Positions 1 through 6,525 of a stretch of DNA of 20,712 bases are shown piece by piece. Under the pieces are notes generated by a model, which worked only from the letters and a program-made list of their open reading frames with translations, did no database searches and had not been told where the DNA came from. Each line of letters starts with the position of its first letter. Positions within the stretch are counted from its first letter, which is position 1. Origin of the DNA: Parabacteroides sp. (GTDB lineage Bacteria > Bacteroidota > Bacteroidia > Bacteroidales > Tannerellaceae). A program made the translations under genes and the position numbers. The DNA lies in contig JAHHQS010000064.1 of assembly GCA_020026285.1 (NCBI GenBank), positions 1 to 20,712 of the forward strand. The letters run 5' to 3'.

Positions 1-13
1 AAAAAATACAACT

Positions 14-808
14 ATGAAGAAAGTAAAGAACATCAGTTTAAGAAAACTCCACACAGAAGAAGATTTTGACTTCCTGTCAGACGTGAAAAAAGCGACAAAA
101 ACTCTTCCAATCACTGGTACGCCAGGCATTGAAGACATTCCGGAAGCAAACACCACATTATTAACTAGCTGCGTAAACACCTTTTCCGATTGTGTTAACA
201 AATTCGACCTGGCTTTGAAAGAAACTCTTTCAGTTCCCGAAAACGAAGCTGTTGCAAAAGCAGATACTGAAAGAGATGCTGCATGGAGAGGAGCTAACAA
301 CTATCTGAAGGCCATGCTTGTACATCCTGAAGAAACTATTGCGGCAAAAGCCAAGGACGTCAAGAGATTTTTCGATAAATACGGAGATCCCACCAGTATC
401 TCACAACGTGAAGAGAGTGGTATTCTGTCTAATCTTATCCAGGATCTGAACACCATACCAGAAGAGGATATGAATACCCTGGCTTTCAGTCCCTGGTTTG
501 ATAATCTGGATTATACAGCTACCCGATTTAAAGAAGAATACGAATATCGTTCAAAAGTTCAGTCCACCTATTCTACCGGAATTGTGAAGCAGTCTCGCAA
601 CGATGCCGACGATGCCTACAGAGAACTGATTGATATGGTGAATATCTTTACCCGAGTGAGCGGTGAAAAACATTTCGCTTCATTTATCGATCTGATAAAC
701 GATTATATCGATAAGATCCAGGCAATTGTCAAGACACGTGAAACAAATAACGCCAAGAAAAGAGCAGAAGAGAATGCTGATTCGTTATCAGATACGGGAG
801 ATAAATAA
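14..808 (+). CDS. DUF6261-like Bacteroidales protein of unknown function
   Basis: The protein has 264 residues with no signal peptide or membrane segment, so it is probably cytoplasmic. It opens with KKVKNISLRKLHTEEDFDF, which resembles the start of the Bacteroidales family I know as DUF6261; I assign this from memory of the pattern, not a search. The rest looks mainly helical and acidic, and the C-terminal 25 residues or so are charged and probably disordered. No catalytic motif is visible. The ATG at 14 follows an A-rich leader typical of Bacteroidetes, but the promoter lies outside the window. A strong hairpin terminator starts about 20 nt after the stop, so the gene is probably the last or only one of its transcript. 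Function unknown. Confidence 0.8.
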   Translation: MKKVKNISLRKLHTEEDFDFLSDVKKATKTLPITGTPGIEDIPEANTTLLTSCVNTFSDCVNKFDLALKETLSVPENEAVAKADTERDAAWRGANNYLKAMLVHPEETIAAKAKDVKRFFDKYGDPTSISQREESGILSNLIQDLNTIPEEDMNTLAFSPWFDNLDYTATRFKEEYEYRSKVQSTYSTGIVKQSRNDADDAYRELIDMVNIFTRVSGEKHFASFIDLINDYIDKIQAIVKTRETNNAKKRAEENADSLSDTGDK

Positions 809-828
809 ACAGCAAGTTCCTAAAACAT

Positions 829-879
829 AAAAAATTCCTCCAGTAACAGTTATTTTATCTGTTTCGGAGGAATTTTTTT
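829..879 (+). terminator. Intrinsic terminator of the DUF6261-like gene
   Basis: A 13-bp perfect stem pairs 829-841 with 866-878, including TTCCTCC with GGAGGAA, and runs directly into seven T residues (873-879). It begins 20 nt after the upstream stop codon. Because the stem is flanked by A and T runs it could also act on the opposite strand. Confidence 0.85.
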
Positions 880-910
880 ATCAATAATTGTGACTTATAA
901 TCTCTATAAA

Positions 911-954
911 AAGGCAACAGCCTGCCATTTCACAATGCCAGACTGTCTTTTTTT
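911..954. terminator. Bidirectional terminator downstream of thioredoxin
   Basis: The stem pairs 917-929 with 934-946 around a 4-nt loop, with one mismatch and one wobble pair, depending on the strand read. A run of seven T follows on the plus strand (948-954), and a shorter A-run/T-run lies on the other side for minus-strand transcription. It sits about 50 nt past the stop of the leftward thioredoxin gene, between two convergent genes, so it most likely ends thioredoxin and backs up the terminator at 829-879. Confidence 0.65.
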
Positions 955-1005
955 ACAAATAATATTTAACTCTAGGTTAAATCAAAACTATAGGGTATCA
1001 GACAG

Positions 1006-1359
1006 TTATAGAAGAACTGTCTTGATGGCACTTTCAAGATCAGACTTTGGCATTACGCCACGTCCCATCTTAGGTTTGCCTTCCATCGGGATAAATAATA
1101 AAGTTGGAACCGAACGGATATTAAACAATTCTGCCAATTCTTCCTGTTCGTCTACATCCACTTTATAAACATCCACTTTACCTTCATATTTTTCAGCCAC
1201 TTCTTCCAAAATAGGAGAAAGAGCCTTACAAGGTCCACACCAGGTTGCAAAGAAATCAATAATAGCAGGTTTGTCACCTAAGAATTTCCATTCACCACCG
1301 TTCAATACGTTTGCAATTTTTGTAGAAAAATCTTCTTTGTTTAAATACTTTACAGCCAT
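1006..1359 (-). CDS. trxA: Thioredoxin
   Basis: This is a 117-residue single-domain thioredoxin, a general dithiol reductant of the cytoplasm. The redox motif WCGPC is at residues 40-44, preceded by the usual IIDFFAT strand, and the conserved cis-proline is P85 in SVPT. No signal peptide is present, which separates it from the periplasmic or membrane-tethered thioredoxin-like proteins common in this phylum. Length is slightly above the ~105-110 residues of classical Trx because of a short N-terminal extension (GGEWKFLGDK region). It is a single-gene unit with its own well-formed promoter at 1403-1434, and it ends at a terminator shared with the convergent gene. No thioredoxin reductase gene lies in the window. 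Confidence 0.93.
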   Translation of the reverse strand: MAVKYLNKEDFSTKIANVLNGGEWKFLGDKPAIIDFFATWCGPCKALSPILEEVAEKYEGKVDVYKVDVDEQEELAELFNIRSVPTLLFIPMEGKPKMGRGVMPKSDLESAIKTVLL

Positions 1360-1402
1360 AATCTTATATGATTTACAAAATTAATATTCTTTTTAAATGA
1401 AA

Positions 1403-1434
1403 CAAATATAGGTAAGAACTTGTTTCCTGTCAAA
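1403..1434 (-). promoter_or_regulatory. Bacteroidetes-type promoter of thioredoxin
   Basis: Reading the minus strand, TTTG at 1434-1431 is followed by 20 nt and then TATATTTG at 1410-1403. This matches the Bacteroidetes primary sigma consensus (TTTG/TTG, about 19-21 nt, TAnnTTTG). Predicted transcription start is near 1397, giving a leader of about 37 nt. It is the best-formed promoter in the window. Confidence 0.7.
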
Positions 1435-1580
1435 TATATAATTTCTATTTATTAATAAGTTTCCTTGATAAGATATACAAACAAAGCCGATAGACAAAGA
1501 CTGAAGTTTATTTTCTCAAATAGATTTCTTAAATTGCAGTCCGAAAAACAAAAAGGATAATTACTTATAATTCTCAAAGA

Positions 1581-2000
1581 ATGGATAGAATATTTAAATC
1601 GAAAGTAGGATGGTGGTATCATCTTTTTCTTCTCATCCTGGCAGTCAGTACAGTTATGGCTTTCATCGGCGGAGGTTCCGTTTTAAGCATGATCAGCTTG
1701 CTTTTAGGTTCCTTGTTATGTATCCACATACTGCTTACGACCTGGTATAAGATAACGGCAGACGGCTGGCTGATTGTTCATTGCAGTATCTTTCCAGAAA
1801 AAAAGATCAAAATAGAAGATATAACAGGTGTAGAAGTAACAGCACTTCCCGTTGCCAGTTATGCCTTGTCGCTCGACCGTATCATTATCTATCAGGGAAA
1901 ATCTCAATGGCTTCTGATTTCTCCGGTCAATAAGAAAGACTTCATGAAATGTCTTCGGAAACATAATCCGGAAATCAAGGTTCAGGATCCGATTATCTGA
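1581..2000 (+). CDS. Small membrane protein with bacterial PH-like (bPH_4-type) domain
   Basis: This 139-residue protein starts with MDRIFKSKVGWWYH and has two hydrophobic segments at roughly residues 12-30 and 33-53, probably a membrane hairpin. They are followed by a beta-rich domain containing TWYKITADGWLIVHC, an IKIEDI strand, the SLDRIIIY segment and LLISPVNKKDF. This order matches the bacterial PH-like family bPH_4 as I remember it. No enzyme motif is visible; such domains are thought to be structural or binding modules at the membrane, and the ligand is unknown. Only 49 nt separate it from dihydrolipoyl dehydrogenase, with no TAnnTTTG element between, so the two may share a transcript. 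A functional link to that enzyme is not evident. Confidence 0.78.
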   Translation: MDRIFKSKVGWWYHLFLLILAVSTVMAFIGGGSVLSMISLLLGSLLCIHILLTTWYKITADGWLIVHCSIFPEKKIKIEDITGVEVTALPVASYALSLDRIIIYQGKSQWLLISPVNKKDFMKCLRKHNPEIKVQDPII

Positions 2001-2049
2001 CGGACAGTATCTGAAATTCTATAACAACAAACATATTAAATCTAAAAAC

Positions 2050-3393
2050 ATGAAATATAACGTAGCTATTATTGGCGGAGGTCCTGCCGGTTATACAGCT
2101 GCAGAGAAAGCAGCCAAAGGTGGTTTGTCAACCATTTTATTTGAAAAGAATGCTTTAGGCGGTGTATGTCTGAACGAAGGGTGTGTCCCAACAAAGACTT
2201 TACTTTATTCTGCCAAAACTTTCGATCAGATCAAGCACGCTTCCAAATATGCCGTCAAGGCTGAGAATCCGACCTTCGACTATCCGAAGATCATTGCCCG
2301 CAAGAATAAGGTTGTCAAGAAACTGACAGCCGGAATCCGAATGAAGATGAAAGATAACGGAGTGGAAGTGATTACGGGCGAAGCTGTTATCCAGGGGAAA
2401 TCAGCCGATGGAACGATTTCTGTCTTATGTGGAGAAAATACATACGAAGCTGAAAATCTGTTAATCTGTACAGGCTCGGAAACGGTCATTCCTCCAATTC
2501 CGGGATTAAGCGAAACCGAATTCTGGACCAGTCGCGAGGCTTTAACAAGCAAGGAACTTCCTGAATCACTGGTTATCATTGGCGGAGGTGTTATCGGAAT
2601 GGAATTCGCGTCTTTCTTCAACAGCATGGGTACTGAAGTCCATGTCGTTGAAATGCTCGACAAAATTCTTGGTCCGATGGATTCAGAACTATCCGGAATG
2701 CTCCAGGCAGAATATGCCAAACGAGGTGTGAAGTTCTATCTGGGACATAAGGTTACCGGAGTTCATGGAACAGAAGTAACCGTCGAAAAAGATGGTGAAA
2801 ATTTCACACTGCACGGCGATAAAGTGTTGTTGAGTGTCGGCCGCCGTCCGGTAACAAAAGGATTCGGCCTGGAAACCCTGTCATTAGAACCTTTCCGCAA
2901 TGGAATCAAGGTAAACGAATTCATGCAGACTTCTCTGCCTAATGTATATGCCTGCGGTGATATTACCGCTTTCTCTTTATTAGCCCACACAGCTGTAAGC
3001 GAAGCCGAAGTAGCTATCGGTCATATCCTTGGAAAGAATCATCCGATGAGTTACAAAGCGATTCCAGGTGTCGTTTATACCAATCCGGAAATAGCAGGAG
3101 CAGGCAAGACCGAAGAGGAACTTCAGGCAAATGGAACTCCTTATCAGGTGAAAAAGATTCCGATGGCATTCTCCGGACGATTTGTTGCCGAGAATGAAAT
3201 GGGTAACGGTGTCTGCAAACTGATTCTATCGGAAGATGAAACCATTATAGGAGCACATCTGTTGGGAAATCCGGCATCCGAACTGATTGTCATAGCCGGC
3301 ATTGCTATTGAAAAGGGTATGAAGGCTGAAGAAATCAAGTCGTTTGTATTCCCTCATCCTACAGTAGGAGAGATTATTAAGGAGGCTTTGTAA
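2050..3393 (+). CDS. lpdA: Dihydrolipoyl dehydrogenase (E3)
   Basis: This is a 447-residue flavin disulfide reductase that reoxidises dihydrolipoamide using NAD+, serving 2-oxoacid dehydrogenase complexes and/or the glycine cleavage system. The FAD-binding motif IIGGGPAGYTAAEKA starts at residue 7, and the redox disulfide is C40/C45 in GGVCLNEGC. A second dinucleotide motif, VIIGGGVIGMEFASFF, lies near residues 175-190 for NAD+. ACGDITA near 300 is the second FAD contact, and the C-terminal catalytic pair is H436/E441 in PHPTVGE. Length is a little short of the ~465-475 typical of E3. No E1, E2 or glycine cleavage gene is adjacent, so its partner complex must be encoded elsewhere. The adjacent upstream PH-like gene may share the transcript; a terminator lies 100 nt downstream. 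Confidence 0.93.
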   Translation: MKYNVAIIGGGPAGYTAAEKAAKGGLSTILFEKNALGGVCLNEGCVPTKTLLYSAKTFDQIKHASKYAVKAENPTFDYPKIIARKNKVVKKLTAGIRMKMKDNGVEVITGEAVIQGKSADGTISVLCGENTYEAENLLICTGSETVIPPIPGLSETEFWTSREALTSKELPESLVIIGGGVIGMEFASFFNSMGTEVHVVEMLDKILGPMDSELSGMLQAEYAKRGVKFYLGHKVTGVHGTEVTVEKDGENFTLHGDKVLLSVGRRPVTKGFGLETLSLEPFRNGIKVNEFMQTSLPNVYACGDITAFSLLAHTAVSEAEVAIGHILGKNHPMSYKAIPGVVYTNPEIAGAGKTEEELQANGTPYQVKKIPMAFSGRFVAENEMGNGVCKLILSEDETIIGAHLLGNPASELIVIAGIAIEKGMKAEEIKSFVFPHPTVGEIIKEAL

Positions 3394-3495
3394 TAAACAA
3401 AGAATGGCCGATTATATATCCTTCGTCAAGAATCAAACAGCAAACCTATAGATACTGCCTTACGAAGTTTCTTTAAAAATGTCGGACATTTTCAG

Positions 3496-3539
3496 AAAAG
3501 CGTCAAATGTATTTTGAAAAACATTTGACGCTTTTTTTT
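3496..3539 (+). terminator. Strong intrinsic terminator after lpdA
   Basis: A 15-bp perfect stem (3496-3510 with 3521-3535) contains GCGTCAAATGT paired with ACATTTGACGC around a 10-nt loop. It is preceded by A4 and followed by an eight-T run ending at 3539. It lies about 100 nt beyond the lpdA stop. Confidence 0.9.
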
Positions 3540-3554
3540 ACTTTCTCCAATAAA

Positions 3555-3603
3555 GAAAAATCCACCAATTCGAGACCATCAAATCTGCAGAATCAGTGGA
3601 TTT
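3555..3603 (-). terminator. Terminator of the SulP gene
   Basis: AAATCCAC (3558-3565) pairs with GTGGATTT (3596-3603), and inside it ATTC (3568-3571) pairs with GAAT (3590-3593). Read leftward, the stem ends in a T-rich stretch (GGATTTTTCTTTATT). A second, smaller perfect hairpin, ATCGGT-CTAA-ACCGAT (3614-3629), sits only 3 nt past the SulP stop codon, so the SulP 3' end carries two stacked hairpins. Confidence 0.6.
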
Positions 3604-3632
3604 ATATCTTGATATCGGTCTAAACCGATGGA

Positions 3633-5330
3633 TTATTTTTCAGGTTTTTCGCCTGTATATTCCCAAGCCTTGGCTACGGCAATATTAATATGGCTACAGA
3701 TATTTTCTTCGCCAAGCAAATCATAGAAATGAGATTTCTCAAGTGCTTTATGAACCTTTTCGTTTACACCAGACAAGATAATATGGATATTCTCTTTCTG
3801 TGACATTTCACAAAGGTTAGTCAAGTTGTGAATACCTGTTGAATCAATGAACGGAACCTTACGCATACGGATGATTCGAACACGTGGACGATCACCTAAC
3901 TGCGACATCAACTCCTCGAACTTGGTAGCGATACCGAAGAAATAAGGACCATTGATTTCGTATACTTCAACACCTTTAGGCAATGAAAGACGTTCTTCGT
4001 GAACTTCCATGTCTGATTCGTTGTTCGGATCGATTTCATCACGGATAACCGAGATTTCTGTTGTCTCCATAACACGTTTCAAGAACAAAACGCAGGCAAT
4101 CAACAAACCGACTTCAATTGCAATGGTCAAATCGAAGATTACTGTCAGGAAGAAGGTAATGAACAATACAGTAACATCCGATTTAGGATTCTTCATCAAA
4201 GCAAGGAATGTTCTCCAACCGCTCATATTATAGGAAACTATCACCAACACTCCGGCCAGACAAGCCATCGGAATATATTGAGCCAGAGGCATAAAAAACA
4301 GAAGAATCAGTAACAATACAATAGCGTGGATAATACCAGAAATAGGAGAACGGCCACCGTTATTGATATTTGTCATTGTACGAGCAATAGCTCCCGTTGC
4401 AGGTATACCACCAAAGATAGGAGATACAACGTTAGCAATACCCTGAGCAATCAACTCTGTATTTGAATTATGACGGTCGCTGATCACACCATCGGCAACA
4501 GTTGCTGAAAGTAAAGATTCGATAGCTCCTAAAACAGCAATGGTAACTGCTACAGGAAACAGATTCTTTATAGCATCCCAGTTAATAGAAGGTACAGCAG
4601 CTTCCGGCAACTGAGCCTGAATGCTGAAGCGATCACCAATTGTATCGATTGAATCGATTCCACAATACATCTTCATACAATAAACAGCTATTGTAACAAA
4701 AATAATTGCAATCAATGATCCGGGAATCTTCTTCGAGAATTTCGGAGTGATAGCTATAATAAAGATACTGACGAAACTAACCAATGCATTCCACCAGTTT
4801 ACAGAATCAAAATGACGTGCATAAATCATCAGTTTACCAATAAAATCGCCCGGGACCTTGTCATCACCGAATTGCAAACCAAATATATCTGCAATCTGCG
4901 TAGTAAAAATCGTAACCGCAATACCACTGGTAAAACCTACTATAATCGGATAAGGAATGAATTTGATTACAGCCCCTAATTTAAAAAGCCCCATTGCTAT
5001 AAGTATCACTCCGGCCATCAAAGTAGCAATCATCAGTCCATCAACTCCGTACTGCTGAATAATTCCGTAAATAATAACAATGAATGCACCTGTTGGTCCA
5101 CCAATCTGAACCTTGCTTCCGCCTAATAACGAAATGATAAAACCAGCAACAATCGCTGTAATAATACCCTTCTCAGGGCTAACTCCTGAAGCAATACCAA
5201 AAGCAATAGCCAATGGTAAAGCAACAATACCAACAATAATACCAGCCATTAAATCTGTACTGAAGTCTGCTTTAGAATAATTGTGAAACAGATCAAATAG
5301 CTTAGGTTGAAAATCAATCTTTTTACTCAT
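3633..5330 (-). CDS. SulP/SLC26-family anion transporter with STAS domain
   Basis: This is an inner-membrane transporter of the SLC26/SulP family. Members move sulfate, bicarbonate or dicarboxylates; the substrate here cannot be read from sequence. I chose the ATG at 5330 (565 residues) rather than the ATG at 5396, because the likely promoter element (5357-5364) lies between them and the protein then begins with the family-typical SKKIDFQPKLFDL. The membrane domain covers about residues 20-420 and contains the conserved QIGGPTGAF (near 75-82) and GGIPATGAIART (near 307-318) segments. The cytoplasmic STAS domain follows to the end, with the FIDSTG motif at about 495-499. A single-gene unit divergent from rubrerythrin. 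No sulfate-assimilation or carbonic anhydrase gene is adjacent to suggest a substrate. Confidence 0.92.
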   Translation of the reverse strand: MSKKIDFQPKLFDLFHNYSKADFSTDLMAGIIVGIVALPLAIAFGIASGVSPEKGIITAIVAGFIISLLGGSKVQIGGPTGAFIVIIYGIIQQYGVDGLMIATLMAGVILIAMGLFKLGAVIKFIPYPIIVGFTSGIAVTIFTTQIADIFGLQFGDDKVPGDFIGKLMIYARHFDSVNWWNALVSFVSIFIIAITPKFSKKIPGSLIAIIFVTIAVYCMKMYCGIDSIDTIGDRFSIQAQLPEAAVPSINWDAIKNLFPVAVTIAVLGAIESLLSATVADGVISDRHNSNTELIAQGIANVVSPIFGGIPATGAIARTMTNINNGGRSPISGIIHAIVLLLILLFFMPLAQYIPMACLAGVLVIVSYNMSGWRTFLALMKNPKSDVTVLFITFFLTVIFDLTIAIEVGLLIACVLFLKRVMETTEISVIRDEIDPNNESDMEVHEERLSLPKGVEVYEINGPYFFGIATKFEELMSQLGDRPRVRIIRMRKVPFIDSTGIHNLTNLCEMSQKENIHIILSGVNEKVHKALEKSHFYDLLGEENICSHINIAVAKAWEYTGEKPEK

Positions 5331-5356
5331 TCTTTCGCCTATTATAAATGAAAGCA

Positions 5357-5364
5357 CAAAAGTA
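5357..5364 (-). promoter_or_regulatory. -7 element of the SulP promoter
   Basis: On the minus strand the sequence is TACTTTTG, a full match to TAnnTTTG, about 26 nt before the chosen ATG at 5330. The -33 TTG is not clear. Its position downstream of the alternative upstream ATG (5396) supports the shorter SulP protein. Confidence 0.55.
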
Positions 5365-5683
5365 GTAATAATAGATGAATATATGTTTATAAACATAAAA
5401 TTAAATTTGCTTTATTCTTCATATTTATTAATAATTTCTTTGTTATAAAGAATTCGAAAGCACTAATTTTCAATTACATTCCTTATAAAGTGATTTAAAA
5501 TTTTGATTTATTTTAGAAGAATAATTTAAAAGATTATCTAAAAATTCGTTTACAGGGAAGGAAAACCGGACAATAAAAACCTTTTCAAGAAACCTTTCCT
5601 CTTTAAGTGAGGGAAATAGAATATATCTATAACTTTATAAATATATTCATTCAATAAAAAAAACACTTTATGAAGTTATTCTG

Positions 5684-5691
5684 TATCTTTG
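5684..5691 (+). promoter_or_regulatory. -7 element of the rubrerythrin promoter
   Basis: TATCTTTG matches TAnnTTTG exactly. A start near 5697 gives a leader of about 47 nt. I see no good TTG at the expected -33 position. Confidence 0.6.
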
Positions 5692-5743
5692 TCAGACCAA
5701 TGCAGATAATAGTCACAATATATAACATTTCAATTTAAAAATT

Positions 5744-6322
5744 ATGGGAAAGAGTATTAAAGGTACACGCACAGAACAGAATTTGTTAAAATCATTTGCT
5801 GGTGAATCACAAGCAAGAAGTCGTTATACTTTCTTTGCCAGCGTAGCTAAGAAAGAAGGTTACGAACAGATTGCTGGAGTATTTATGGAAACAGCAGAAC
5901 AGGAAAAAGAACACGCTAAGCGCTTCTTCAAATTCCTGGAAGGTGGAATGGTTGAAATCACAGCTTCTTATCCTGCAGGAAGCATTTGTACAACAAAAGA
6001 AAATCTGGCAGCTGCTGCTGATGGTGAAAATGAAGAATGGGTTGAATTATATCCAGAATTCGCCAAGATTGCTGCTGAAGAAGGTTTCCCGGAAATCGCA
6101 ACAGCTTATACAATGATTGCAAAAGTTGAAGCTGAACACGAAAAACGTTATCGCGCCTTGCTTGCTCGCCTGGAAGATGAAAAATTCTTCGAAAGAGATG
6201 AAGCTATCATGTGGCAGTGCCGTAACTGCGGTTTCGTTATCAGCGCAAAGAAAGCTCCATTGAAATGCCCGGCTTGTCTGCATCCACAGGCATACTTCGA
6301 ACCAATGAAGCAGAACTATTAA
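5744..6322 (+). CDS. rbr: Rubrerythrin
   Basis: This 192-residue peroxide-scavenging protein of anaerobes reduces hydrogen peroxide at a diiron site with electrons arriving through a C-terminal rubredoxin iron. The ferritin-like domain is complete: E21 in FAGESQAR, the ExxH pair E54/H57 in QEKEHAKRF, acidic E95-E98 before W99, and a second ExxH at E129/H132 in [10 protein letters not shown]. The rubredoxin part has four cysteines in two CxxC knuckles, C159/C162 and C175/C178. Length matches the classical ~190-residue family. It stands alone between its own -7 element and its own terminator; no rubredoxin, reverse rubrerythrin or PerR-like gene is adjacent. An oxidative-stress role is known for the family and not shown by the sequence alone. 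Confidence 0.96.
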   Translation: MGKSIKGTRTEQNLLKSFAGESQARSRYTFFASVAKKEGYEQIAGVFMETAEQEKEHAKRFFKFLEGGMVEITASYPAGSICTTKENLAAAADGENEEWVELYPEFAKIAAEEGFPEIATAYTMIAKVEAEHEKRYRALLARLEDEKFFERDEAIMWQCRNCGFVISAKKAPLKCPACLHPQAYFEPMKQNY

Positions 6323-6376
6323 TAAACAAGATATAAACGACTATTCATATCGTTTATCTTCTTCTATAAGATTCTG

Positions 6377-6415
6377 AAAAGAGCTGTTATATTTCCAGGT
6401 ATAACGGCTCTTTTT
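6377..6415 (+). terminator. Intrinsic terminator of rubrerythrin
   Basis: AAAAGAGCTGTTATA (6377-6391) pairs with TATAACGGCTCTTTT (6400-6414) with one wobble pair and an 8-nt loop, followed by T residues. A smaller inverted repeat, ATAAACGA with TCGTTTAT (6333-6340 and 6350-6357), lies between the stop codon and this stem. Confidence 0.85.
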
Positions 6416-6481
6416 ATGTTATGAAACTACATTCACAATGATTATCCTGAAAAATATATTTTTTCTTTATTTCTATTTCAT

Positions 6482-6489
6482 TAGATTTG
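6482..6489 (+). promoter_or_regulatory. Candidate -7 element of pulA
   Basis: TAGATTTG matches TAnnTTTG and lies 36 nt before the pulA ATG, so the leader would be about 30 nt. The -33 region has TTT in place of TTG at the right distance. Confidence 0.5.
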
Positions 6490-6525
6490 CCTTAAGGAAA
6501 AACAAAATCTAATATTTCAGAAAAA

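Larger units (their letters stand above)
5331..5743. other. AT-rich divergent intergenic region between SulP and rubrerythrin
   Basis: This stretch of about 410 bp holds no convincing gene. It carries the -7 elements of both divergent genes (5357-5364 on the minus strand, 5684-5691 on the plus strand). Between them is AT-rich sequence with a somewhat purine/pyrimidine-segregated patch at about 5555-5620, where CCTTTTCAAG and CCTTTCCTC stand close together. A weak imperfect hairpin, TTTCCTC with GAGGGAAA, lies near 5594-5618. I see no clear operator palindrome. Confidence 0.6.

Noticed and set aside
890..1168. Open frame of 92 codons on the plus strand over the end of thioredoxin
   Set aside because: It lies antisense to a clear thioredoxin gene and starts inside the terminator region; its protein has no recognisable features.
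5331..5396. Longer SulP start at 5396 adding 22 residues
   Set aside because: The likely -7 element (5357-5364) lies within the extension, and the added hydrophobic residues are not typical of SulP N-termini, which begin with a cytoplasmic segment.
1006..6322. A redox operon linking thioredoxin, lipoamide dehydrogenase and rubrerythrin
   Set aside because: The genes differ in strand and are separated by strong terminators and their own promoters; proximity is not co-transcription.
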